DNA from: Amycolatopsis thailandensis
Lineage (GTDB): Bacteria; Actinomycetota; Actinomycetes; Mycobacteriales; Pseudonocardiaceae
Assembly: GCF_002234405.1 (NCBI RefSeq)
Contig: NZ_NMQT01000078.1
Coordinates: forward strand, 1-38,818
Direction: 5' to 3'
Length of the DNA: 38,818 bases
Shown here: positions 1 to 7,319 of the stretch, piece by piece
Layout of the letters: each line of letters opens with the position of its first letter
How positions within the stretch are numbered: the stretch's first letter is position 1
Program-made: the position numbers and the translations under genes
Notes under the pieces: model-generated
The model's database searches: none
What the model saw: only the letters and a program-made list of their open reading frames with translations
What the model was told of the DNA's origin: nothing

Positions 1-566
1 AAGAACCGGGCGGCGTCGGCGAGATCCTGCGCCGAGGACGGGCCGGCGGCACCGGGGGAACCCTGCTCTTCGGTGTCCAGGCCGGAGTTGGCCGCGAACT
101 TCGCGTACGCCTCGATCGGCCCGTGCCGATGGCAGGTGTCGATGACGTCGTCGGTCTTGGCCCGCTGTTCGGCCGCGTCGGGCAGAAACTCCAGGACCGG
201 CGGCTCGTGGGCGATGACCGTCCGCACCAGGCCGGGATGCCGCGTGGCCAGCGCGAGGACCGTCATCGCGCCGCCGCTCGTGCCGAACACGTCGGCGGGC
301 CCGGTACCGACGGCGTCGATGAGGGCGGCGACGTCGTCCGCGCGCTTCTCGGGGGTGGAGTCCTCGTCGGGGTCGTGCAGCGGACTGCCCGCGATGCCCC
401 TCGGGTCGTGGGTGACCACGGTGTGGTCGCTCGAAAGCTCGTCGGCCAGCAGCTCGAAGGCCGCCGCGCCCATCGGCGAGCCCATGAGCAACAACAACGG
501 TCCTTCGCCGCGAACCTCATAGCGCACACGTGCGCCCGGGACGTCGAGCGTATGGGTCTTGGTCAT
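1..566 (-). CDS. alpha/beta hydrolase, cut by window edge
   Basis: This reading frame runs off the left edge of the window; 188 codons are visible from an ATG at 566. The N-terminal part reads as an alpha/beta-hydrolase: a strand rich in Leu (LLLLMGS) for the oxyanion region, a THDPRG turn, and a nucleophile elbow G-T-S-G-G with Ser97. The visible part covers roughly the first two thirds of a normal 270-290 residue protein, so the acid and His of the triad are outside the window. The gene follows a terminator-like hairpin at 633-662 and so probably has its own promoter in 567-632. No substrate can be inferred. The family call is firm, the function unknown. Confidence 0.85.
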   Translation of the reverse strand, partial: MTKTHTLDVPGARVRYEVRGEGPLLLLMGSPMGAAAFELLADELSSDHTVVTHDPRGIAGSPLHDPDEDSTPEKRADDVAALIDAVGTGPADVFGTSGGAMTVLALATRHPGLVRTVIAHEPPVLEFLPDAAEQRAKTDDVIDTCHRHGPIEAYAKFAANSGLDTEEQGSPGAAGPSSAQDLADAARF

Positions 567-632
567 GAGCCTGCCATTCTGCTCCAGGTCGTGCCTGTCT
601 CGATCGGACGAAAAGCTTTGATATACCAGGAA

Positions 633-662
633 AAGCCCGGCCCGGCGAACCGGACCGGGCTT
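633..662 (-). terminator. hairpin terminator after the SDR gene
   Basis: A 13-bp GC-rich stem with one mismatch and a 4-nt loop begins 22 nt after the SDR stop codon. Read on the minus strand the hairpin is followed by TTTTCC, so it fits an intrinsic terminator for the SDR/VOC unit. Confidence 0.7.
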
Positions 663-684
663 CTCCTGACCCGGATCAGATCCA

Positions 685-1479
685 CTAAGCCGCCGGGATC
701 TGTGTCGCTTCTTCCGGGGAACGGAACACCTTCTCCATCACGCGGCGGGCGATGGCGCGCGGCGCGTGGTCGAGCGCCGCGGTCATCAGCCGGGTGACGG
801 TGCCGGGGACGGTGACCACGCGGCCGGCGTCCCAGGCCCGGAGCGCGCCCGCCACCACTTCGGCGGCGGTCGTGTGCCCGGGAGTCTTTTCCACCGCGTC
901 GCCGAGGCCGGCGACCTCGCTGAACTCCGTGATGGTCGGCCCAGGGCACAGCGCCATGGCCTGGACGCCGGTGCCCTTCAGCTCGGTGGACAACGACTCG
1001 GCGAAAGACAGCAGGAACGCTTTGCTGGCGCCATAGGCGGCCAGGTTCGGGGTCGCGAAGAAGCCCAGCGACGACGCCACCACGATCACCCCGCCCGAGC
1101 CGCGCTCGACCATCCGGGGTACCACCTGGGACGTGAGGTCGACGCTCGCGAGCACGTTGAGCCGCAACATCTCGAGGGTCTCGGACCGGGCCGTCTCGAC
1201 GAACCGGCCCTGCAACCCGCGACCGGCGTTGCAGATGAGCAGATCGGCACCGCCGAGTTCCTCGGCGCGGGCGGCGACCCGCTCGATCGCACCGTCCGCG
1301 GTGAGATCCTGGACCTCGGGGATCAGCCGCCCGTCGGTACCCTCCGCGAGCGCGGCGAGCCGGTCCGCACGACGGGCCACGGCCAGCACCCGGTACCCGC
1401 GGTCGAGCAGGACCCGGGCGAACTCCGCGCCGATACCGGAGGAAGCCCCGGTCACGACGGCAAGTGGTGCGTCGGTCAT
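685..1479 (-). CDS. short-chain dehydrogenase/reductase
   Basis: A 264-residue classical SDR. The Rossmann motif TGASSGIG lies at about residues 10-17, the NAG motif (CNAGRG) near 85, the catalytic Ser in VVASS, and the YxxxK pair in YGASK. A CPGP motif follows, as in the family. The cofactor is probably NADP(H): ARRADR after the second beta strand carries basic residues. The substrate is not evident; sequence style resembles the broad SDR group acting on lipid-like or secondary-metabolite ketones. The ATG at 1479 is chosen because it sits 4 nt after the stop of the upstream VOC gene, suggesting translational coupling. The pair is divergent from the P450 at 2182. Confidence 0.85.
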   Translation of the reverse strand: MTDAPLAVVTGASSGIGAEFARVLLDRGYRVLAVARRADRLAALAEGTDGRLIPEVQDLTADGAIERVAARAEELGGADLLICNAGRGLQGRFVETARSETLEMLRLNVLASVDLTSQVVPRMVERGSGGVIVVASSLGFFATPNLAAYGASKAFLLSFAESLSTELKGTGVQAMALCPGPTITEFSEVAGLGDAVEKTPGHTTAAEVVAGALRAWDAGRVVTVPGTVTRLMTAALDHAPRAIARRVMEKVFRSPEEATQIPAA

Positions 1480-1483
1480 GGCC

Positions 1484-1936
1484 CTACCCCTCGACGTGGA
1501 AGATTTCGAGCGCGACGCCGTCCGGGTCGGTGAAGGTGAACAGCGCGAACGGAAGCGGCTCGGTGTACTCACGCAGGTCGCTGCACTCGACCCCCTTGCC
1601 GACCAGGAAAGCGTGCCAGGCGCGGAGTTCTTCGCGATCGGTGGCCGCGAACGTGAGGTGGTCGAGTCCGGTGCGGTGCGCGCCGAACGACTCACCCTCG
1701 TTGCCGTCGTGCGAAGCGAGCCCGAGGAAGACCTGGGTGCCGGGGCGCATCAGACCCGCGGCGCGACCGCCCGGGAACTCCTCCTTCATCCACTGCACCA
1801 TGCCGAGCATCTCGCTGTACCAGGCCACGCTGCGGTCCACGTCGGTGACGGTGATGGTGGCGTGGTGCAGACCCGGCAGACCCGGCGGGGTTTCGGGAAG
1901 CGGGGTGGCCGGCGGCGGGACGAGTTCGATGTCCAT
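1484..1936 (-). CDS. VOC-superfamily (glyoxalase/dioxygenase fold) protein
   Basis: 150 residues with two beta-alpha-beta-beta-beta modules. The sequence LHHATITVTDVDRSVAWYSEMLGM is the typical N-terminal VOC module, GLDHLTF starts the second, and ALEIFHVEG is the C-terminal strand with the metal-ligand Glu. Candidate metal ligands are a His in LHH, His in GLDHL and Glu in LEI. Family members are glyoxalases, extradiol dioxygenases, epimerases or drug-binding resistance proteins, so the role cannot be fixed. The ATG at 1936 has AGGAGAG a few nt upstream. It is the first gene of a two-gene unit with the SDR. Confidence 0.85.
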   Translation of the reverse strand: MDIELVPPPATPLPETPPGLPGLHHATITVTDVDRSVAWYSEMLGMVQWMKEEFPGGRAAGLMRPGTQVFLGLASHDGNEGESFGAHRTGLDHLTFAATDREELRAWHAFLVGKGVECSDLREYTEPLPFALFTFTDPDGVALEIFHVEG

Positions 1937-2181
1937 GTGCGCTCTCCTGAAGTCGGGCGTGACGGAAAGGGATCTTTGACGCCTACCGCGCCGTTTTAGT
2001 GATCTTTTGCGAGATTACGGCGCGCGGACCCTCTATTTCTTCTTCAGGACTGCCAGGACGGGAACCGGCGCGAAAGCCCACGGCAGGCCCGCAATCCCGA
2101 AGACGTTAAGCCGCCGAAACCGGGTTTAGCTTGAAAAGCCAATCGGTCACCACAATGGACCACCACTGGAGGTCGTGTCTC
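1937..2181. promoter_or_regulatory. divergent intergenic region, VOC/SDR versus P450
   Basis: This 245-bp gap must carry promoters for both directions. An AAACC-G-GGTTT palindrome lies at 2117-2127, beside a TANNNT hexamer (TAGCTT, 2127-2132) that could be a -10 for the P450 gene. No convincing -35 is visible. A GGAGG ribosome site at 2168-2172 fixes the P450 start. Regulator unknown. Confidence 0.4.
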
Positions 2182-3429
2182 ATGTCAGACGCCGTGTGCC
2201 CCTACGTCCTCAACCCCGAAGGCACCGACACGCACGGCGAGACCGCTCGTCTGCGCGAACAGGGCCCGATCGCTCGGGTCGAGCTCCCGGACGGCGTGCT
2301 CGCCTGGTCGGTGCACGACTACGAGCTCACCAAGGAGATCATGGGCAACGAGGCGCTGTTCTCCAAGAACCCGCGCCGTAACTGGCCCGACTACATCGAC
2401 GGCAAGATCTCGGACGGCTGGCCGCTGATCACCTGGGCCGCCATGGACACCATGGCGACGCAGGACGGCGCCGACCACGCCCGGCTGCGCAAGCTGCTCC
2501 TGAAGGCGTTCACCCAGCGCCGGGTCGACGCGATGCAGGAGCACATCGACTCCACGGTCAACGAGCTGCTCGACGACCTGGCCGCCGCCGCCCCCGACGA
2601 GGTCGTGGACATCAAGGCCCGCTTCCACATGGAGCTGCCGACCCGTCTGATGTGCGACCTTTTCGGTGTTCCGGTGGACGTCCGCGCGGAGGTGCTCGAA
2701 GGCGGCCACAAGAACATCGACACCCGCATCACCGCCGAGGTCGCGGAGGCGAACCTGGCGAACTGGCAGGTGGCGATCTCCAACCTGGTGCAGTACAAGC
2801 GCGAGAACCCGGGCGACGACCTCACCACCGGCATGATCGCGGCCAAGGAAGAGGACGGTTCGCGCCTGAGCGACTCCGAGATGATCGGCACCCTGCACCT
2901 GTTGCTGGGCGCCGGATCCGAGACCCTGGTCAACGCGCTCGCGCACGCTTCGGTCGCGCTGATGACCGACCGCGAACTGCTCACGAAGGTCAAGGCCGGG
3001 GAGATCGCCTGGGAGGAGGTGTTCGAGGAGACGCTGCGGGTGGAGTCGCCGGTCGCGCACCTGCCGTTCCGCTTCGCCACCGAAGACGTCGAGCTCGGCG
3101 GCGTGAAGATCGCCAAGGGTGACGTGATGCTCGTCGACTTCGCCGGTGTCGGCCGCGACCCGAAGATCCACGGGGAGACGGCGGACGAGTTCAACGCGCT
3201 GCGGGAGGACAAGACGCACCTTTCGTTCGGCTTCGGCGTGCACTACTGCATCGGCGCCCGGCTGGCGAAGAGCGCGTGGATGACCGGCATCCCCGCCCTG
3301 TTCGAGCGTTTCCCCGACATCGAACTCGCGGTCGACCGCTCCGAGCTCGTCGGACAGGGAAGCTTCGTGGTCAACGGCCACGAGAGCCTGCCCGTCCTGC
3401 TCAAGGGCAAGTCCGCGGTCGGCGTCTGA
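2182..3429 (+). CDS. cytochrome P450 (bacterial class I type)
   Basis: A 415-residue soluble P450. Visible motifs are the I-helix GAGSET (acid-Thr pair for oxygen activation), the K-helix ExxR in EETLR, and the heme loop FGFGVHYCIG with Cys356 as thiolate ligand. The sequence looks like the CYP105/CYP107-type enzymes of actinomycete biosynthetic loci, but I cannot assign a family or substrate. The ATG at 2182 follows GGAGG by 9 nt, so the longer in-frame extension to 2131 is rejected. The next gene starts 28 nt later on the same strand, so the P450 and the hydrolase probably form one operon. No ferredoxin is adjacent; it may borrow the reductase at 8572-9513 or host ferredoxins. Confidence 0.92.
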   Translation: MSDAVCPYVLNPEGTDTHGETARLREQGPIARVELPDGVLAWSVHDYELTKEIMGNEALFSKNPRRNWPDYIDGKISDGWPLITWAAMDTMATQDGADHARLRKLLLKAFTQRRVDAMQEHIDSTVNELLDDLAAAAPDEVVDIKARFHMELPTRLMCDLFGVPVDVRAEVLEGGHKNIDTRITAEVAEANLANWQVAISNLVQYKRENPGDDLTTGMIAAKEEDGSRLSDSEMIGTLHLLLGAGSETLVNALAHASVALMTDRELLTKVKAGEIAWEEVFEETLRVESPVAHLPFRFATEDVELGGVKIAKGDVMLVDFAGVGRDPKIHGETADEFNALREDKTHLSFGFGVHYCIGARLAKSAWMTGIPALFERFPDIELAVDRSELVGQGSFVVNGHESLPVLLKGKSAVGV

Positions 3430-3457
3430 CCCCAGTAGCAGTCGAAGGAGTCCGAAC

Positions 3458-4318
3458 ATGGCAGACAAAACGGCGGAGAGCGGGGGCGGGATCCTCGGTG
3501 ACCTCAACCTCGACTACGCGGAACACGAGAGTGTGCTGCAAAAGGCGGTGTCGGCCGACGGCACGCTGATCGCGTACGAGCAGTTCGGGGAAACCGGCCC
3601 GGCCGTCGTGGTGGTCGGTGCGGGACTGAACGACCGCGCCATGTTCACGCCGCTCGCGACGGCCATGTCCGAACGGTTCCGCGTCTTCAACTACGACCGG
3701 CGCGGCCGTGGCGAGAGCGGCAACGGCGATCCGGACCAGTGGACGATCCAGCTCGAGATCGACGACCTGCGTGCGGTGCTCGAAGCCGTCGGCGAGCCGT
3801 GTCACGTGTTCGCCAACTGCACCGGCGGCGTCATCGCGCTGCTGGCCGCGGCCGGTGGCGCGCCGATGGTCAAACTCGCCCTGTACGAACCCCCGTACTG
3901 GTCCGAGACGGCCACGGCCGAGCAGGTGGCGAAGCTCAAGCAGCTGATCGCCGAGGACCGTCGCGAAGAGGTCGTCACGATCTTCGCGCGGGACGTCGTC
4001 GGCTTCATCAAGGACGAGAACATCGAGCACTTCAAGAGCCACCCGGCTTGGAAGGCGTTCGAGTCCATGGCGCCGTCGACGTACTACGACGCGATGATCA
4101 GCAAGGACCACCTGGACATCCCGTACGAGGAGATCCGGAAGATCACCGTGCCCACGCTGCTCATGCGAGGGGACGACGGGATCAAGGAGATCCACGACGC
4201 GTGCGCGAGGATCGCCGAGGAGATCCCTCGCGGCGAACTTCTCACGCGGGAAGGTTTTGACCACCTGTTCGATCAGAAGGCATGGGCGCCCACCTTGATG
4301 GAGTACTTCGAAGCGTGA
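3458..4318 (+). CDS. alpha/beta hydrolase with Cys nucleophile
   Basis: 286 residues with an alpha/beta-hydrolase fold. The N-terminal ~30 residues precede the first strand (GTLIAYEQFGETGPAVVVVG). The nucleophile elbow reads A-N-C-T-G-G, so Cys121 stands where Ser is usual and the first Gly of GxSxG is Ala. The remaining triad looks intact: Asp239 or Asp240 in MRGDDG and His269 in GFDHLF. Cys-nucleophile members of the fold include dienelactone hydrolases, but overall this protein resembles the general hydrolase group with FNYDRRGRGES. It follows the P450 in a likely operon and could act on its product. Substrate unknown. Confidence 0.85.
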   Translation: MADKTAESGGGILGDLNLDYAEHESVLQKAVSADGTLIAYEQFGETGPAVVVVGAGLNDRAMFTPLATAMSERFRVFNYDRRGRGESGNGDPDQWTIQLEIDDLRAVLEAVGEPCHVFANCTGGVIALLAAAGGAPMVKLALYEPPYWSETATAEQVAKLKQLIAEDRREEVVTIFARDVVGFIKDENIEHFKSHPAWKAFESMAPSTYYDAMISKDHLDIPYEEIRKITVPTLLMRGDDGIKEIHDACARIAEEIPRGELLTREGFDHLFDQKAWAPTLMEYFEA

Positions 4319-4334
4319 CGACGCCCGCGAACCG

Positions 4335-4377
4335 CGGAAGGGTCACGGTGCCGGTTTTCGGCGCTGTGGCCCTTCCG
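4335..4377 (+). terminator. stem-loop after the hydrolase gene
   Basis: A GC-rich stem of about 18 bp that includes G-U pairs, with a T-rich loop, begins 17 nt after the hydrolase stop. It lacks a clean U-tract but sits where a terminator is expected. Confidence 0.55.
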
Positions 4378-4493
4378 GCGTTTATGGGGTGAGTTCGGCA
4401 CCGAAGGCGCCGGCGGGCGGCTCGACTGTCCACAAGGGACACTCGCCGAGGTGAGCTCACCGCTCGCGCGGCTGCCGCCGTTGGGGTGTGCGC

Positions 4494-4663
4494 CGAATGT
4501 GGCATTGGGGACGTTGAGTGTCCCCAATGCCACATTCGGGACGTCTGATGTCCCGAAAGTGGCTTTCGCGACGTCGGGATCGTGAGTGACGATTCGGGGT
4601 TAGGTCAAGGTCCGTGAAGGCCTCCTTGCCTACCTTGAAGGTAGGGAAGGAGGCCTTCGCTAC
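4494..4663. repeat. composite palindrome island in a convergent gap
   Basis: The 587-bp gap 4319-4905 holds no gene. Within it are, in order: a perfect 19-bp-arm hairpin (4494-4538) with core GGGACGTTGAGTGTCCC; an overlapping second hairpin (4535-4557) with core GGGACGTCTGATGTCCC; CGAAAGTGGCTTTCG (4554-4568), also present at 12085-12137; a half copy of the GTGAGTGGC family (4579-4603); and a hairpin with 19-bp arms, GAAGGCCTCCTTGCCTACC and its near-complement (4616-4658). The first two hairpins share bases and cannot form together. The pieces recur elsewhere in the window. Confidence 0.8.
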
Positions 4664-4707
4664 TTCAGGATCGCCACATTGGCCCCAGGTGCACCAGCCT
4701 CCACGCG
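4607..4707 (+). repeat. ~101-bp interspersed repeat, copy 1
   Basis: A hairpin element plus a conserved tail (CAGGATCGCCAC, then CAGGTGC, then CACGCG). It is closely matched, in opposite orientation, by 26843-26944. It lies in the convergent gap between the hydrolase and VOC genes. No open reading frame or transposase is associated. Confidence 0.8.
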
Positions 4708-4815
4708 CTTCAGATAGGTGAGAGACCACCCAGTGCGCTTCGGCATCACTTGGCCACGGCGGCCGCCCGCGGACGCCACCTCTGGCCGCAGCAGACTCAC
4801 CGATCGCGACGACAG

Positions 4816-4868
4816 CGCGTGAAGGCCCCCTTCCCTCGGCTCAGCCGAGGAAAGGGGGCCTTCACGCG
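4816..4868 (-). terminator. long stem-loop after the VOC gene
   Basis: Arms CGCGTGAAGGCCCCCTT and its complement extend into CCTCGGCT/AGCCGAGG with one mismatch, giving a stem of about 25 bp. It starts 37 nt beyond the stop of the VOC gene at 4906. No U-tract is present, so it may act as a terminator or as an RNA-stabilising structure. Confidence 0.6.
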
Positions 4869-4905
4869 CATCACCTGACGGGAGACCAGGTCTCCCGCCA
4901 CAAGT

Positions 4906-5262
4906 TCAGGAAGAGCTCTTGATGCCGATGTTGTAGCCGTCGAGGTCGGTGAACGCCGCGATCCGGCCGTTGGGGGTGTCGGTCGGCTCCAGGGTGCGCT
5001 TGCCGCCGAGCTTTTCGGCCCGCTCCAGCGCCGCGTCGACGTCGTCGACCGGGAAGTAGACGACCACGCCGAGGTACGGGCTGTCCGGGCCCGCCTGGCC
5101 GATGCCGCCCGTGGGCGGGCTGTTCTCGGCGCCCACCAGCGCATAGGTGCCGTCCAGCGCGAGGACGTTCCAACCGAACATTTCGTTGTAGAACTTCCGC
5201 GCCCGCTCGGAATCGGGAGTGGAGATGTCGAACCAGGCCGGGGTGGCACTAGCGTCGGTCAT
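4906..5262 (-). CDS. small VOC-family protein
   Basis: 118 residues, one VOC-type domain. The sequence WFDISTPDSERARKFYNEMFGW is typical of the actinobacterial glyoxalase-like group; VVYFPVDDVDAALERAEKLGGK opens the second module and AFTDLDGYNIGI closes it. The expected His ligand at the start is replaced by Phe-Asp, so a metal-dependent enzyme activity is doubtful. It is the last gene of the minus-strand group, 25 nt after the DUF1905 gene. It may be a stress or binding protein rather than a pathway enzyme. Confidence 0.85.
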   Translation of the reverse strand: MTDASATPAWFDISTPDSERARKFYNEMFGWNVLALDGTYALVGAENSPPTGGIGQAGPDSPYLGVVVYFPVDDVDAALERAEKLGGKRTLEPTDTPNGRIAAFTDLDGYNIGIKSSS

Positions 5263-5287
5263 TACTGTTCACACCTTTCTCAAAGGA

Positions 5288-5581
5288 TCAGCTGAAACGC
5301 TGGCTGAGGTGGACCTTGACGTCGTCGCCGACGTCCTTCTTCAGGGTTTTACGCAGGGCGGCCTTGACCGGCATCATGTGCGTCCCGTCGCCGAGCGGCA
5401 GCATGGTCGCCTGGAAGTCCTGGCCGTCGATGGTACCGCCGATCTTGACGGCCTTCCTGGTTCCGAAGAGCTCACCGGATTTGGGCACTACCACACAGAT
5501 CCAGCCGCTCCCGTTCTCCTTGATCAGCGGCAAGGTGAATTGGTGGTCGATCTTCTCCGGGGTTTTGGGTGCAGCCGGCAT
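5288..5581 (-). CDS. DUF1905-domain protein
   Basis: 97 residues matching the DUF1905 pattern: an N-terminal strand leading to GSGWICVVVP, then FGTRKAVKIGGTIDGQDFQATMLPLGDGTHMMPVKAALRKTLKKDVGDDVKVHLS. This small beta-barrel family has no assigned activity. It sits between the DHA2 exporter and the small VOC gene on the same strand, but a hairpin (5628-5652) separates it from the exporter. The start ATG at 5581 is the only sensible one. Confidence 0.8.
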   Translation of the reverse strand: MPAAPKTPEKIDHQFTLPLIKENGSGWICVVVPKSGELFGTRKAVKIGGTIDGQDFQATMLPLGDGTHMMPVKAALRKTLKKDVGDDVKVHLSQRFS

Positions 5582-5627
5582 GAGGTTCGGTCTCCTTGTT
5601 CTCCGGGCATTAAACGGGACAAGCCCC

Positions 5628-5652
5628 GCGGGGAGGTCGAGAACCTCCCCGC
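5628..5652 (-). terminator. hairpin between MFS exporter and DUF1905 genes
   Basis: Perfect 10-bp stem GCGGGGAGGT/ACCTCCCCGC with a 5-nt loop, 22 nt after the exporter stop codon. It probably ends or attenuates the exporter transcript. Confidence 0.6.
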
Positions 5653-5674
5653 AGGACCGGTTACAACGAATTCA

Positions 5675-7171
5675 TCATGCCGCGTCTTCGACCTCGAGGC
5701 GCTCGGCCGTCGGGTCACGCAGTTCGGTGGCGACCTTTTCGAACAGCACCGCGATCAGGATACCGCCGAGCACCATCAGCGCCGCGCCGATCCGGAACGC
5801 CAGCGTGTAGCCCTCGGTCATGGCGATCCGCGGGTCGGCGCCGGTCGCGATCGCGTCCCCGGCGTACCGGATGGCGACCGTCACCAGCACGGCGAGGCCG
5901 AGTGCCGAACCGACCTGCTGCATGGTGCTCTGCACGCCCGACGCCAGGCTGGAGTCCTGGACCGTGACGCCGTGCAGCGCGGCGTTGGTCGCGGCGGGCA
6001 TGGTGGCCCCGGCGAACAACCCGAACACGATCATCCCCGGCATAAGGCCGCCCACGTAAGAGGAATCGAGGTCGACCATACTGGTGATGAACAGTCCCGC
6101 ACCCGCGCCGACGTACCCGACGGACGCGACCACCTTGACCCCGAGCTTCGGGATGAGTCCGGTGCCGAGGCCGATACCCGCGCCGATGCCGAGGCCGAGC
6201 GGCAGCCACGCCAGACCACCTTGCAGCGGCGAGTATCCCAGGATCTTCTGGGCGAACAACGTCATCATGAAGGTGTAGGAGATGAACGCCGCCATGAAGA
6301 ACAACGTCACGAAGTTGATGGCCGAACGGGTCCGGTTGGCGAAGAAGTCCAGCGGGATAAGGGGGTTCTTCGCCCGGCGTTCGATGAGCACCGTCGCCAC
6401 CAGCAACACCACGCCGCCGACGAGCGGAACCATCACCAGCGCCGAACCCCAGGGGTGCTCGGCGGCGTGCAGCAGGCCGTAGACGACGCCGACGAGACCC
6501 AGCGTCAGGGTGAGCGCACCGGCGATGTCGAGCCCGGCGTTGTTCTCGCGCACCATGCGGCTTTCATTGACCAGCCGCGGCAGGAGAACCAGCACCACGA
6601 GCGCCACCGGGAGGTTGATGAAGAACAGCCACTCCCAGGACGCGAGGTCGGTCAGGACACCGGAGATGACGTAGCCCAAGGTGCCGGCGAGAGCGATGAT
6701 GCCGCCCCACAGCCCGAGCGCCTTGGTACGTTCCTTCGGGTCGTGGAACAGCAGCGCGATCAGGCCGAGCGCCGCGGGGGCGGCGATCGCCTCGGCGATG
6801 CCCTGGCCGAACCGGCCGATCACCATCATCCACGGCGCGACGGCGAAACCGGACAGCGCCGAGGAAATGGCGAAGATGGCCACGCCGGTCAGCAGCAGGC
6901 GCCGCCGTCCGAACACGTCGGCCAATCTGCCGCCGAGGATCAGCAGCCCGCCGGCCATCAGCACGTAGCCGTTGACCACCCAGGCCAGGCCGGACTCGGT
7001 GAACCCGAGGTCCTGCTGGATCCGCGGCAGCGCCACGTTCACGACGGTCATGTCCAGCAGGATCATGGCCTGCAGCCCGCAGAGGAGGATGAGGGCCCAC
7101 CATCGGCGCGGATCCGCCGCCTGTGGGGACTCGACCCCTTCCGGACTCGAACTCGAGTTGACTGTGGTCAC
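5675..7171 (-). CDS. DHA2-type MFS drug exporter (EmrB/QacA family)
   Basis: 498 residues, the length of 14-helix DHA2 carriers. The first helix carries LLDMTVVNVALPRIQQDLG, the family signature (motif D1). Motif A appears as GGRLADVFGRRR, and motif C-like glycine-rich helices follow. Proton-driven efflux of hydrophobic compounds across the cytoplasmic membrane is the family role, so it is a candidate exporter or self-resistance protein for the nearby product. The GTG at 7171 has AGGGAGA upstream and is preferred over an in-frame TTG at 7189. Two stop codons in tandem end the gene. The 148-bp region upstream presumably contains its own promoter. Confidence 0.9.
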   Translation of the reverse strand: MTTVNSSSSPEGVESPQAADPRRWWALILLCGLQAMILLDMTVVNVALPRIQQDLGFTESGLAWVVNGYVLMAGGLLILGGRLADVFGRRRLLLTGVAIFAISSALSGFAVAPWMMVIGRFGQGIAEAIAAPAALGLIALLFHDPKERTKALGLWGGIIALAGTLGYVISGVLTDLASWEWLFFINLPVALVVLVLLPRLVNESRMVRENNAGLDIAGALTLTLGLVGVVYGLLHAAEHPWGSALVMVPLVGGVVLLVATVLIERRAKNPLIPLDFFANRTRSAINFVTLFFMAAFISYTFMMTLFAQKILGYSPLQGGLAWLPLGLGIGAGIGLGTGLIPKLGVKVVASVGYVGAGAGLFITSMVDLDSSYVGGLMPGMIVFGLFAGATMPAATNAALHGVTVQDSSLASGVQSTMQQVGSALGLAVLVTVAIRYAGDAIATGADPRIAMTEGYTLAFRIGAALMVLGGILIAVLFEKVATELRDPTAERLEVEDAA

Positions 7172-7319
7172 GCTCGTCTCCCTAATCAATTTTTCCGGCG
7201 CGTGGCGCGACGCTCAGCGGGCCGACACGGCCACGCCGGCTCTCTGGCAGGCACTTGAAAGTGTGGCAGCCGGTACTCTCCGTCACCAGTGAATAGGACA
7301 TGAGTGCGACATGTGCTCC

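Noticed and set aside
5219..7258. Long plus-strand frame of about 679 codons opposite the DHA2 exporter
   Set aside because: Composition is Gln/His/Arg-rich with no motif and it lies across three recognisable minus-strand genes.
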